DNA of 64,000 nt. It comes from Halichoerus grypus. Taxonomy: Eukaryota; Chordata; Mammalia; Carnivora; Phocidae. Under the pieces are notes generated by a model, which was not told where the DNA came from, made no database searches, and saw only the letters and a program-made list of their open reading frames with translations. The stretch lies in NCBI RefSeq assembly GCF_964656455.1, contig NC_135716.1, positions 81,680,484 through 81,744,483 on the forward strand. Direction: 5' to 3'. Both the position numbers and the translations under genes were made by a program. This document shows, in pieces, positions 1-10,613 of the stretch. Position 1 is the stretch's first letter, and each line of letters starts with the position of its first letter.

Positions 1-458
1 TATCATCGCTACTATTATTTCTATTTGGTTTCTCACTTTGGTGAAAATAGCAGAACTTCAAAGTCCATTTGACACCTTTATTTAGTGACTTCTTTGTGTC
101 AGTCTATCTTCCCTTGTGGTGAACTCGTACATCCCCATCTACAGAAATTCATTCTTGAAAACCAGTTCAAATTATTCTAGAAGTGACAATCACTGAAATA
201 GTTTGCTAACTTCAGAAAGAAGTACCAACGTTTTTAGTAGGAAGCTCTACATAGTGACTTACCAGAGTCAACTTTGGGTATCAAAATTTGAGAGCTTTCT
301 CTAGATAAAACTCCAACTCTACCCCATCTCTATCCCAACATTCTCCTAACCATGCTTCCAGGAATGCAAATGAGCTACTTCATTGATCAGAAGGAGACCA
401 AGAGTTTTAGATCATAATTATATCCCTCAATGGCCTTACAGCAACAATTATTGATTTT
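1..458. other. No gene recognised
   Basis: AT-rich sequence without a convincing open frame, repeat or splice-bounded exon. The right edge holds the target-site duplication of the adjacent SINE. Confidence 0.5.
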
Positions 459-590
459 TTTTTTTTTTTAAGCAGGCTGCATCCCAGTGTGGAGCCCAGT
501 GTGGAGCTTGAACTCACAACCCTGAGATCAAGACCTGAGCTGCGATAATGAGTCAGATGCTTAACTGACTGAGCCACCCAGGTTCCCCAG
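459..590 (-). mobile_element. Can-SINE, antisense, short old copy
   Basis: A T-run is followed by the reverse complement of the carnivore tRNA-Lys SINE, ending in gagccacccaggttcccc. The flanking duplication is caattattgatttt at 445-458 and caattactgatttt at 591-604 (one mismatch). It lacks the GA-rich block seen in younger copies, so it is either an older subfamily or internally deleted. Confidence 0.88.
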
Positions 591-604
591 CAATTACTGA
601 TTTT

Positions 605-1058
605 ATTTTGGATCATAGACCATTGTGAAAATGGGATATAAAGAGGTCTTCTCCTTAGAAAAAAGTAACATACACACACATTTCACATATTGTCTGTTTT
701 AGAGACAAAACAGTGGTACTGTTCATCAACTTCCTTGTCTTGTCTTTGGGGTTCAGATTCTCACTCATGTCCTTGGGGCATAATCTGTGTGACCACCTAT
801 CCTAAATGGTCTATATATTCCTCTAGGCTGACTGCTTTTGGGATGGCAGTTACCCCCATGGATCAGCACTTGGTACTGGTAGTACTCAGTACCACACAGA
901 ATATTATTCAGGGCTTATTAGAATCAAGAAAAGCAATAAGCCTGACGGTTTGGGGTATGGATTAGCTTCACAGCTTATCTCTTATGCTGCCATTTTCTAT
1001 TAACTCTGTTGAATGGCAGTAAATAAAAAGGACAAAGTTAATATAAGCTAGATGATAT
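605..1058. other. Unrecognised sequence with a 91-codon open frame
   Basis: An open frame runs at 690-965 on the plus strand, but it has no domain I recognise, is rich in Ser/Thr/Trp and starts in AT-rich DNA. No repeat family is obvious. A chance frame or an old unrecognised repeat is more likely than a gene. Confidence 0.4.
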
Positions 1059-1074
1059 AAACTATAAGGATTTT

Positions 1075-1276
1075 AAAAAAATTTTTAAAAGATTATTTAT
1101 TTATTTGTCAGACAGAGAGAGAGAGAGAGAACACAAGCAGGGGGAGCGGCAGGCAGAGGGAGGAGCGGGCTCCCCACTGAGCAAGGAGTCCGATATGGGA
1201 CTCAATCCCAGGTACCTGGGATCATGACCTGAGCCGAAGGCAGACGCTTAACTGATTGAGCCACCCAGGCATCCCA
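1075..1276 (-). mobile_element. Can-SINE, antisense, first of a same-site pair
   Basis: Complete copy with A-tail side at the left, a GA block, and the head complement ending gagccacccaggcatccc. It is flanked by exact copies of aaactataaggatttt at 1059-1074 and 1277-1292. Confidence 0.93.
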
Positions 1277-1292
1277 AAACTATAAGGATTTT

Positions 1293-1405
1293 TTTAAGAG
1301 ATTTTATTTTTAAATAATCTCTCCACCCAATGTGAGGCTCGAATTTATAACCCGGAGACAGATAAAGAGTCGCATGCTCTATTGACTGAGGCACCCAGAC
1401 AACCC
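1293..1405 (-). mobile_element. Can-SINE fragment, antisense, second of a same-site pair
   Basis: A shorter, more diverged SINE without the GA block, sharing the body motif caatgtgaggctcgaa. It is flanked by the same 16-bp target sequence at 1277-1292 and again at 1406-1421, so both SINEs used the same target. Confidence 0.88.
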
Positions 1406-1421
1406 AAACTATAAGGATTTT

Positions 1422-2832
1422 TAACAGATAAAAATAAAGCCAAAAAAAGGGAGCTTAATTTAAAAGAAATAACTGAACAAAGATCTAAGGATATAATAAA
1501 ATCTGTTCAAAAATAAGACAAGCCTAAGAATATAATAAGAGTCACACACAAAAGCAACAGTGATAAAAAAAAAATTAAGTTGTATGGCCTTTTGAATAGG
1601 AACTGGTAAAATCTTTAAGGCTGAGGCAGCTAAAGAACAGGAAAGCTGGACTTGCTACCATGACTCTGGGCAATGCCCCACTGCAGAGGGGCTCTGAGAT
1701 CCATATTCCTGGCAAAACAGCCCTAGAATAAGCAGCTTTCGCCTTCACATACACATTATCATAAGCCAGGTAGTTGACATTTGTTTTTAAATATTCAGTT
1801 GCTTATTCCCTTTTCATGTTTTCAAAATTCATTACAATATACAATCTACTTTCTAAAAAAAAAAAAAAAGGGAAAAAACAGAGACAATATCCAAACTGAT
1901 ATTCTTGGTATTATTTATTATCCAATAAACTATCAACCAAATCGAAGATTTATGGGGTTAGAGATGACATGGTAAGATTTACAGGATTGAGGAAGAAAAG
2001 GAGCAGAAAAACATAAAAAAATGGCTTCCCATGAAGACTGAACTGGGGAAAGAGGCAAACAAATCCAGACTGGGAAGGTCAAAGGAATCAAGGGGCTGAG
2101 CCTTTCTTTATATCCTACTAACCTCTCATCAGTGTTTGGAAGCATCTCTGAAGCCTATTTCTGGGATCAGTGTTCCAGTGGAGCCCAATATAAAATTCTC
2201 TTATGACACCTCTCACTTGTAGTTGCCTATTCCATTATTCTCTCCCTTACCAGACAGTTAGGTAGGCACCTATGTACCCTATACAGAACAGTTGTCCCAT
2301 GAATATTTGCTGGCCCTGTACATGAGAATGGAAAGCAACAGCACCATTAGGAGATGGTATCCTCTAGAAATAATGAGATATTTAAGCTTGAAGAGATTAA
2401 GATTCTCAAAGGGCAAAATGAAAGAGGGCAGCAATGTCAATCAAAGGGTGATCTGGGTCTTAGAAGCAAATAAACGTAAAAATGAAAATTTCAAAGGGTA
2501 TAAGTAAACACTGGATGGAGCTGCAAATTTCAGGTGCCACAGTAACATGGAGCAGCATAAGCAACAGGAGAAGAAAAATACATACTTTAGATACAAATAT
2601 CTTTGTGCAAATTCACCCTGCACGTTACATAACTATAAACTGAGTACTCACATTAAAGGTAATAGATGTTTTAACATAAAGAATCATCCCAAAATATATA
2701 CCTACTCTGAGGAGAGTAACGTATGACCAAAGTTGGTTTTAGATTACATTAAAAGTGACATTGTCATCCATCTGCAATTACTGCTCAAAGGAAGGCAGAT
2801 CACTGCAATACCTAAAATGTAATTAATACATT
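1422..2832. other. No gene recognised
   Basis: AT-rich sequence with an A-run near 1855-1870 and several short open frames of 60-71 codons on both strands. None has a recognisable domain or flanking splice signals. Ancient repeats may be present but I cannot name them. Confidence 0.45.
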
Positions 2833-3100
2833 AAGAATGAAGAGTTGTTTGATATAGTCCCACTTGTTGATTTTTGCTCTTGCTGTTTGTGCTTCTGGTG
2901 TCATATGCAAAAAGAAATCATTCCTAAGACCAAAGTTGTGAAGTATTTTCCCTATGTTTCCTTCTAGGAGTTTTAGGATATCAGGTCTTTGATACATTTT
3001 GAGTTCATTTTTGTGAGTAGTGTATGATAGGGGTCTAATTTCACTTTTCTGCATGTGTTAATCCAGTTTTCCTAACATTTGTCGAAGAGACATTCCAAAC
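2833..3100 (-). mobile_element. Old L1, 5'-inverted segment (ORF2 C-terminal part)
   Basis: On the minus strand the translation at 2812-3054 reads as the C-terminal part of L1 ORF2 ([18 protein letters not shown], then ARAKINKWDYIKQ). The forward-oriented continuation of the same ORF2 starts at about 3101 with the next codons of the protein. Head-to-head abutting pieces are the usual mark of twin priming during L1 insertion. The outer duplication could not be located with confidence. Confidence 0.82.
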
Positions 3101-3173
3101 TTAAAAGCTGCTGCACAAGAAAAGAAACAACCAACAACAACAAAGAAGTCAACCTACGGAATGGGAGAAAATT
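3101..3173 (+). mobile_element. Old L1, forward segment, left of the nested insertion
   Basis: Plus-strand ORF2 sequence (gctgctgcacaag, then caacctacggaatgggag) continues the inverted piece. It is cut at 3173 by L1-A, and the same ORF2 resumes at 15599. The bases gaatgggagaaaatt (3159-3173) are repeated at 15584-15598. Confidence 0.85.
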
Positions 3174-4045
3174 GAGGAGAGGCAAGATGGAGGAGGAGTA
3201 GGGGACCCTATTTCAACCGGTCCCCTGAATTTAGCTGGATATCTACTAAACCATTCTGAACACCCATGAAATCAGCCTGAGATGTAAGAATATATATCTG
3301 GATCTCTACATGCAGAAAATCTCCTGTAGTCAGGAGGTATGAAGGGCAGAGTCGTGATTCTGTGGCAGATATCGGAAGATAAACAGAAGGGGGAGGGAGC
3401 CGCCATAAGCTGGCACTGGGAAGGTGATATAACACCCAGAGCGCAAAGCATCCCACACTGGGGATCGGGCACAGACTCGAAGACCGGTAGCAGTGGGGAA
3501 AGGACTTTAGTGCAGCCCTCAGACAGGATCCAGGAGTTGTGGGTGTGCCTGCAAACCGGGGGTGGCTCACGGTTTTAGAAGCACAAAGGGCAGGGGCAGG
3601 CCCCGGCCGTGGGATCACATCTGGGAGAGTTGCTGTGGGGCGCACCCCGAGGGAGACTGCGGTTTTTAGCAGCACAGACAGAAACGTAGACTGTGTGTCC
3701 TGGAGAGCTCAGTGAAGAGCAGACTACAATTTGCTCTGGGTCAGAGGTTTGGGTGCAGTCATTTCTGCTCTGACTCTCAGAAGAGACAAGGAAAGCAGCC
3801 AGAGAACAAAAGCTCAAAAAACCAGTTTCGAATGAGCCCGCCTCTGCCCTTTCCCCCCACCGACAGGGGACAGGGCAACTCTGCCCAAGCAGGGTTGAAT
3901 GAGTAACAATGAGGCAGGCCCATCCCCAAGAAGACAGGCTGGAAGAACATGACAACCCTAGGGTCCCTATAAAACGAGTACATCTTGCTTGGGTCAAGGT
4001 TAATACTTTGGACTCTGTACATTCCCTCAACGACCCCTCAACAGA

Positions 4046-4310
4046 ATGACGAAGAGGAGGAACCCCCAACAAAGAAAAGAATCAGAGACTATGGCCTCTG
4101 CCACAGACCTAATGGAGATGGATATAAGCAAGATGTCAGAGAGAGACTTCAGAGTAGCAATTATGAAGTTGATATCTAGGCTTGAGAAAAATATTAGTGA
4201 CAATATAGTCTAAGGGCAGAAATGAAATCTAATCAGTCCCAACTTAAAAATGCTATGAGTGAGATGCAGTCTAAACTGGATATCCTGACAGCCAGGTTAA
4301 ACGAGGCAGA
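4046..4310 (+). pseudogene. L1-A ORF1, N-terminal part, split by L1-B
   Basis: The start codon at 4046 opens MTKRRNPQQRKES, the usual N-terminus of carnivore L1 ORF1, the RNA-binding chaperone of the L1 particle. The first in-frame stop is at 4211-4213 (codon 56). Beyond it the coiled-coil sequence is still readable in another frame, with SEMQSKLDILTARLNEAEE homology, until L1-B enters at 4311-4325. The reading continues at 10614. A stop, a frameshift and a 6.3-kb insertion make this a dead copy. Confidence 0.85.
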
Positions 4311-4325
4311 AGAATGAATTAGTGA

Positions 4326-6090
4326 AGGGGAGGAGCAAGATGCAGGAGGAGTAGGAGACCTAAATTTCGTCTGGTCCCCGGAATTCAGCTACATAGGGAT
4401 CAAACAATTCTGAACACCTATGAACTCAACAGGAGATCGAAGAAAAGAATAGCAGCAAATCTCTGAACAGAAAAGCGACCACTTTCTGGAAGGTAGGACA
4501 TGTGGAAAAGCGAATCCGAGGATAGTCGGGAAGATAGATGGCAGGGGAGGGGGGCTCCGTCAGCCGCTACCAGCAGGTGATAGAGCACAGAGCACAAAAT
4601 CGGAACTTTTAGAAGTCAGCTCCGCTGAGGGACATTGCTCCAGTGGCTAAGCGGGGGATGGAACCCACGCTGAGACAGTGTGGTCTTGGGACCCTTGGGG
4701 TCACAGGAAGACGGGGGTGCTTGAGTGTGGCAGAGCTCCGAGGTATCGGAGCAGGGAAGCCAGCTGCAGAGAAGGAGCAGGGGAGTGGGCTCTCAGCTCC
4801 GGGTTGCCATAAACCGTGATCCGCGGCACAGTCGGGCCACTGCTCTTCCAGCAGGGACCCAACAAGCAGCAGATACAAGGAGACTCCCCTTCCTCCCGAG
4901 AGGAGCGGCGTGGGAGCGCACCACAGGTATCTGCTGGGTTTGGAGACACCACACGGGGTCGTGTGCCAGAGATAGAAATGCTTGGTCACAGGCCAGGTGA
5001 GCATGGAGTGCGGAGACCGGGGAGACGGGAGTGACTAACTGCTTTTCTCTGGGGGCGCATGGAGGGGGGCGGGCCACGAGTTCTTGGCTCCTCCGGGTCG
5101 GAGATTGGGAGGCAACCATTTCACTCTTGTCCTCCAAAGCTGTATGGAAAGCTTGCAGAGAACAAAAGCTTCCAAGAGCAAACCCCAGCAGATGACTTAG
5201 CCCAGACCTGGCAAGGGCAGGGCAATTCCGCCTCCGGCAAAGACATTTCCGAACCACGGCAACAGGCCCCTCCCCCAGAAGATCAGCAAGAACAGCCAGC
5301 CAAGACCAAGTTTACTGATCAATGAGAACAGCAGAACTCCAGCGCTAGAGGAATACTGCACATAGAATTCATGGCTTTTTTCCGATGATTCTTTAGTCTT
5401 TCAAAGTTAATTTTTTTTTTAACTTTCTTTTTCTTTTTTTTTTTTTTGGAATTTTTCTTTTTCCCTTTTCCAGCCAACATCTTATCAATCCCTTTTTAAA
5501 AAAATCTTTTTTATTTTTCATTATTAGAGTCCTATTCTATCGCTTCATAGTAGTTAACCTTACTTTTGGTATATATATGTAAGTTGTTCTGTCCTTAAAA
5601 TTTTGGGATACAGTTTCTTCTAACAGACCCTAAATCTCTAGTGTATGGCTTTGTTCTAGTCTGCTGCCTGATTACATTCTCTCCCTTTTTTTTTAAAATC
5701 CTCTTCTTTTTTCAACCAACTTATTATCAATTCCTTTTATAAAATCTTTTATAATTTTCATCATCACACTCATATTCCATCCCTTCATCACATTAACCCT
5801 TATTTTTGTACATATATAAGTTTTTCTTTCTTTGAAATTTTGGGAGGTACTTACTTCTAACAGACTTTGGTCTAGTGTGTGGCACTGATCTATGCACCAG
5901 CCTGATCATATTTGATCATATTCTGGGTTTTTGTTTTTTTTGGTTGTTTTTATCTTTTTCTTTTTTCTTTCTTTCCCTTTCTTTTCCCCCGGTTTCAGGT
6001 CTCTTCTGATTTGTTTAGTGTACATTTTTCTAGTGACATTGTTACCCTGTTAGCATTTTGTTCTCATTCATCTGTTGTCCTCTGGACAAA
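4326..6090 (+). promoter_or_regulatory. L1-B 5' UTR (internal promoter region)
   Basis: GC-rich sequence to about 5340, then a long pyrimidine-rich tract to about 6090. It is about 0.9 kb longer than the L1-A 5' UTR. L1 5' UTRs are known to contain the internal Pol II promoter; I did not identify specific factor sites. The GC-rich half gives antisense open frames of 131 and 154 codons. Confidence 0.75.
5471..5930 (+). repeat. Two-copy tandem repeat, about 242 bp unit, in the L1-B 5' UTR
   Basis: The unit starting cagccaacatcttatcaatc at 5471 recurs as caaccaacttattatcaatt at 5713. Shared landmarks follow in the same order: cattccatccctt-like, ttaaccttac-like, tatatataag-like, attttggga, cttctaacaga and tctagtgtgtggc. 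Divergence is clear, so the duplication predates this insertion or is a subfamily trait. Confidence 0.8.
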
Positions 6091-6986
6091 ATGACAAGAC
6101 GGAAAAAATCACCTCAAAGAAAACAACAAGAGGCAGTACCGACTGCCAGGGACCTAATCAATACGGACATTAGTAAGATGTAGGAACTAGAGTTAGGAAT
6201 GATGATTTTTAAAGATACTAGCTGGGCTTGAAAAAAGCATGGAAGATATTAGAGAAACCCTCTCTGGAGAAATAAAACAACTAAAATCTAATCAAGTCAA
6301 AATCAAAAAGGCTGTTAATGAGGTGCAATCAAAAATGGAGGCTCTAACTGCTAGGATAAATGAGGCAGAAGAGAGAATTAGTGATACAGGAGACCAAATA
6401 ATGGAAAACAAAGAAGCTAGAAAAAGAGAGATAAACAACTACTGGATCACGAGGGCAGAATTTGAGAGATAAGTCATACCATAACACGAAACAGTGTTAG
6501 AATAACTGGGATCCCAGAAGAAGAAGAAAGAGAGAGAGGGGTAGAAGGTATATTGGAGCAAATTATAGCAGAGAACTTCCCTAATTTGGGGAAGGAAACA
6601 GGCATCAAAATCCAGGAGGCACAGAGAACCTCCTCAAAATCAATAAAAATAGGCCAACACCCCAACATCTAATAGTTAAACTTACAAGTCTCAGAGACAA
6701 AGAGAAAATCCTGAAAGCAGCTCAGGAGAAGAGATCTGTAACCTGCAATGGTAGAAACATTAGATTGGCAACAGACCTATCCACAGAGACCTGGCAGGCC
6801 AGAAAGGACTGGCATGAGATATTCAGAGCACTAAATGAGAAAAACAGGCAGCCAAGAATACTATATCCAGCTAGGCTGTCATTGAAAATAGAAGGAGAGA
6901 TAAAAAGCTTCCAGGACAAACAAAAACTGAAGGAACTTGCAAACACAAAACCAGCCCTACAAGAAATACTGAAAGGGGTCCTCTAA
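6091..6986 (+). pseudogene. L1-B ORF1 (RNA-binding protein), broken
   Basis: It opens with MTRRKKSPQRKQQ at 6091. Codon 31 is a TAG (6181-6183). A frame shifted onto 6239-6472 gives the coiled-coil segment (IKKAVNEVQSKMEALTARIN). The RRM-like part follows at about 6480-6670 in a broken frame, and the C-terminal domain is open at 6765-6986 (ARKDWHEIFRALNEKNRQPR, ending in LQEILKGVL and a stop). The order and length match an L1 ORF1 of roughly 300 residues. Function is lost. Confidence 0.88.
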
Positions 6987-7067
6987 GCAAAGAGAGAGCC
7001 TAAAAGTAACATAGACCAGAAAGGAACACAGACAATATACAGTAACAGTCACCTTACAGGCAATACA

Positions 7068-10000
7068 ATGGCACTAAATTCATATCTTTCAATAGTTACC
7101 CTGAGTGTAAATGGGCTAAATGCCCCAATCAAAAGACACAGGCTATCAGATTGGATACAAAAACAAGACCCATCGATATGCTGTCTGCAAGAGACTCATT
7201 TTAGACCCAAAGACACCCCCAGATTGAAAGTATATAGCAACACAAGCCTTTCTCAAGAAACAAGAAAGGTCTCAAATACACAACCTAACCCTACACCTAA
7301 AGGAGCTGGAGAGAGAACAGCAAATAAAGCCTAAACCCAGCAGGAGAAGAGAAATAATAAAGATCAGAGCAGAAATCAGTGAAATAGAAACCAAAAGAAC
7401 AGTAGAACAGATCAATGAAACTAGGAGCTGGTTCTTTGAAAGAATTAACAAGATTTATAAAGCCCTGGCCAGAATTATCAAAAAGAAAAGAGAAATGACC
7501 CAAATCAACAAAATCATGAATGAAAGAGGAGAGATCAAAACCAACACCAAAGAAATACAAACAATTATAAGAACATATGAGCAACTATATGCCAGCAAAT
7601 TAGGTAATCTGGAAGAAATGGATGTATTCCTAGAGATGTATCAACTACCAAAACTGAACCAGGAAGAAATTGAAAACCTGAACAGACCTACAACCGCTAA
7701 GGAAATTGAAGCAGTCATCAAAAATCTCGAAAAAACAGAAGCCCAGGGCCAGATGGCTTCCCAGGGGAATTCTACCAAACATTTAAAGAAGAATTAATAC
7801 CTATTCTTCTCAAACTGTTCCAAAAAATAGAAATTGAAGGAAAACTTCCAAACTCGTTTTATGAGGGCACCATTACCTTGAACCCCAAACCAGACAAAGA
7901 CCCCATCAAAAAGGAGAATTACAGACCAATATCCTTGATGAATATGGATGCAAAAATTCTCACCAAAATCCTAGCCAATAGGATCCAACAGTACATTAAA
8001 AGGATTATTCACCACGACCAACTGGGATTTATCCTTGGGCCACAACGTTGGTCCAACAACAGCAAATCAATACAATACATTAATAAAGAAAGAAAAAGAA
8101 CCACATGATGCTCTCAATAGATGCAGAAAAAGCATTTGACAAAGTACAGCATTCTTTCTTGATCAAAACTCTTCAGGGGTTTAGATAGATAGAGGGTACA
8201 TACCTCAATATCATAAAAGCCATCTATGAAAAACCCACAGCAAATATCATTCTCAATAGGGAAAAATTGAGAGCTTTCCCCCTAAGGTCAGGAAAACATG
8301 GCAGGGATGTCCACTATCACCACTGCTCTTCAACATAGTATTAGAAGTCCTAGCCACAGCTATCAGAAAACAAAAAGAAATAAAAGGCATCTGGATCGGC
8401 AAAGAAGAAGTCAAACTCTCACTCTTTGCAGATGATATGATACTTTATGTGGAAAACCTAAAGACTCCACCCCAAACCTGTTAGAACTCATACAGGAATT
8501 CAGTAAAGTGGCAGGATATAAAATTAATTCACAGAAATCAGTGGCATTTCTATACACCAACAACAAGACAGAAGAAAGAGAAATTAAGGAGTCGATCCCA
8601 TTTACAATGGCACCCAAAACCATAAGATACCTAGGAATAAATCTAACCAAAGAGGCAAAGAATCTGTAATCAGAAAACTATCAAATACTCATGAAAGCAA
8701 TTGAGGAAGACACAAAGAAACGGAAAAACGTTCCATGCTCATGGATTGGAAAAACAAATATTCTGAAGATGTCAATGTTACCTAGAGCAATCTACACACT
8801 AAATGCAATCCTTATCAAAATACCACCAACTTTTTTCAAAGAAATGGAGCAAATAATCCTAAAATTTGTATGGAACAAGAAAAGACCCCGAATAGCCAGA
8901 GGAATGTTGCAAAAGAAAAGCAAAGCTGGCGGCATCACAATTCCGGACTTCAAGCTTGATTACAAAGTTGTAATCATCAAGACAGTATGGCACTGGCACA
9001 AAAACAGACACATAGATCAATGGAACAGAATAGAGAGCCCAGAAATGGACCCTCAACTCTATGGTCAACTAATCTTTGACACAGCAAGAAAGAATGTCCA
9101 ATGGCAAAAAGACAGTCTCTTCAACAAATGGTGTTGGGAAAATTGGACAGCCACATGCAGAAGAATGAAACTGGACCATTTCCTTATACCACACACAAAA
9201 ATAGACTCAATATGGTTGAAAGACCTAAATGTGAAACAGGAGTCCATCAAAATCCTAGAGAACACAGGCAGCAACCTCTTCGACCTCAGCTGCAGCAACT
9301 TCTTCCTAGACACCTCGCCAAAGGCAAGGGAAGCAAGGGCAAAAATGAACTATTGGGACTTCATCAAGATAAAAAGCTTTTGCACAGCAAAAGAAACAGT
9401 CAACAAAACCAACAGACAACCGACAGAATGGGAGAAGATATTTGCAAATGACACATCAGATAAAGGGCTAGTATCCAAAATCTATAAAGAACTGATGAAA
9501 CTCGACACCGAAAGAACAAATGATCCAATCAAGAAATGGGCAGAAGACATGAATAGATGTTTTTCCAAAGAAGACATCCAAATGGCCAACAGACACATGA
9601 AAAATTCTCAACATCACTCGGCATCAGGGAAATCCAAATCAAAACCTCAATGAGATACCACCTCACACCAGTCAGAATGGCTAAAATTAACAAGTCAGGA
9701 AACAACAGGGGCAGGGATGCGGAGAAAGGGGAACCCTCCTACACTGTTGGTGGGAATGCAAGCTGGTGCAGCCACTCTGGAAAACAGTATGGAGGTTCCT
9801 CAAAAAGTTGAAAATAGAGCTACCCTACAAGCCAGCAATTGCACTACTGGGTATTTACCCCAAAAATACAAATGTAGGGATCCGAAGGGGTACGTGCACC
9901 CCGATGTTTATAGCAGCAATGTCTACAATAGCCAAACTGTGGAAAGAGCCAAGATGTCCATCGACAGATGAATGGATAAAGAAGATGTGGTGTATATATA

Positions 10001-10141
10001 TATACAATAGAATATTATGCAGCCATCAAAAGGAATGAAATCTTGCCATTTGCAAAGATGTGGATGGAACTGGAGGGTATTATGCTGAGCGAAATAAGTC
10101 AATCAGAGAAAGACATGTATCATATGATCTCACTGATATGA
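7068..10141 (+). pseudogene. L1-B ORF2 (endonuclease/reverse transcriptase), deleted and frameshifted
   Basis: It starts at 7068 with MALNSYLSIVTLSVNGLNAP, the usual ORF2 N-terminus. The endonuclease motif QETHF is present, but after residue 54 (RLKV) the sequence jumps at about 7231 to [14 protein letters not shown], so most of the endonuclease domain is gone. The reverse transcriptase is readable in pieces, and the FADDM catalytic motif is intact near 8427-8441. The longest remaining frame, 8691-9653 (320 codons), covers the post-RT region ([16 protein letters not shown] to [20 protein letters not shown]). Homology ends with the stop at 10139-10141. Confidence 0.92.
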
Positions 10142-10598
10142 GGAATGCTTAATCTCAGGAAACAAACTGAGGGTTGCTGGAGTGGTGGGGGGTGGGAGGG
10201 ATGGGGTGGCTGGGTGATAGACATTAGGGAGGGTATGTGGTATGGTGAGCCCTGTGAATTGTGTAAGACTGTTGAATCACAGACCTGTACCTCTGAAACA
10301 AATAATACATTATATGTTAAAAAAAAAAGAAGATAGTAGGAAGGGAGAAGTGAAGGGGGGGAAATCGGAGGGGGAGACGAACCATGAGAGACTATGAAGT
10401 CTGAGAAACAAACTGAGGGTTCTATAGGGGAGGGGATGGGGGGGTGGGTTAGCCTGGCGATGGGTATTAAACAGGGTACGTTCTGTATGGAGCACTGGGT
10501 GTTATATGCAAACAATGAATCATGGAACACTACATCAAAAACTAATGATGTAATGTATGGTGATTAAGATAACATAATAAAATTAAAAAAAATTAAAA
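10142..10598 (+). other. L1-B double-tailed 3' UTR
   Basis: Two L1-like 3' ends lie in series. The first runs to about 10330 and has its own A-rich end (acattatatgttaaaaaaaa). The second starts around 10330, repeats the gagaaacaaactgagggtt motif and ends aacactacatcaaaaactaa and an A-tail. The same arrangement recurs at 42681-43215 and, reversed, at 51165-51511. L1-A has only the second type. Confidence 0.8.
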
Positions 10599-10613
10599 AG
10601 AATGAATTAGTGA

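Larger units (their letters stand above)
4326..10598 (+). mobile_element. L1-B: full-length L1 inserted in L1-A ORF1
   Basis: A 6273-bp element bounded by exact copies of agaatgaattagtga at 4311-4325 and 10599-10613. It begins with a 5' UTR start homologous to L1-A (caagatgcaggaggagta) and ends ataacataataaaatt plus A. Order: long 5' UTR (about 1.77 kb), ORF1 from 6091, ORF2 from 7068 to 10141, then a double-tailed 3' UTR. It must be younger than L1-A. Stops in ORF1, a large endonuclease deletion and several frameshifts in ORF2 make it inactive. Confidence 0.95.

Noticed and set aside
690..965. 91-codon frame as a small gene
   Set aside because: No recognisable domain, no splice or promoter context, low-complexity-like composition. 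A chance frame cannot be excluded.
8691..9653. The longest open frame in the window (320 codons) as a host gene
   Set aside because: It is the C-terminal part of L1-B ORF2, with the expected flanking ORF2 sequence on both sides.
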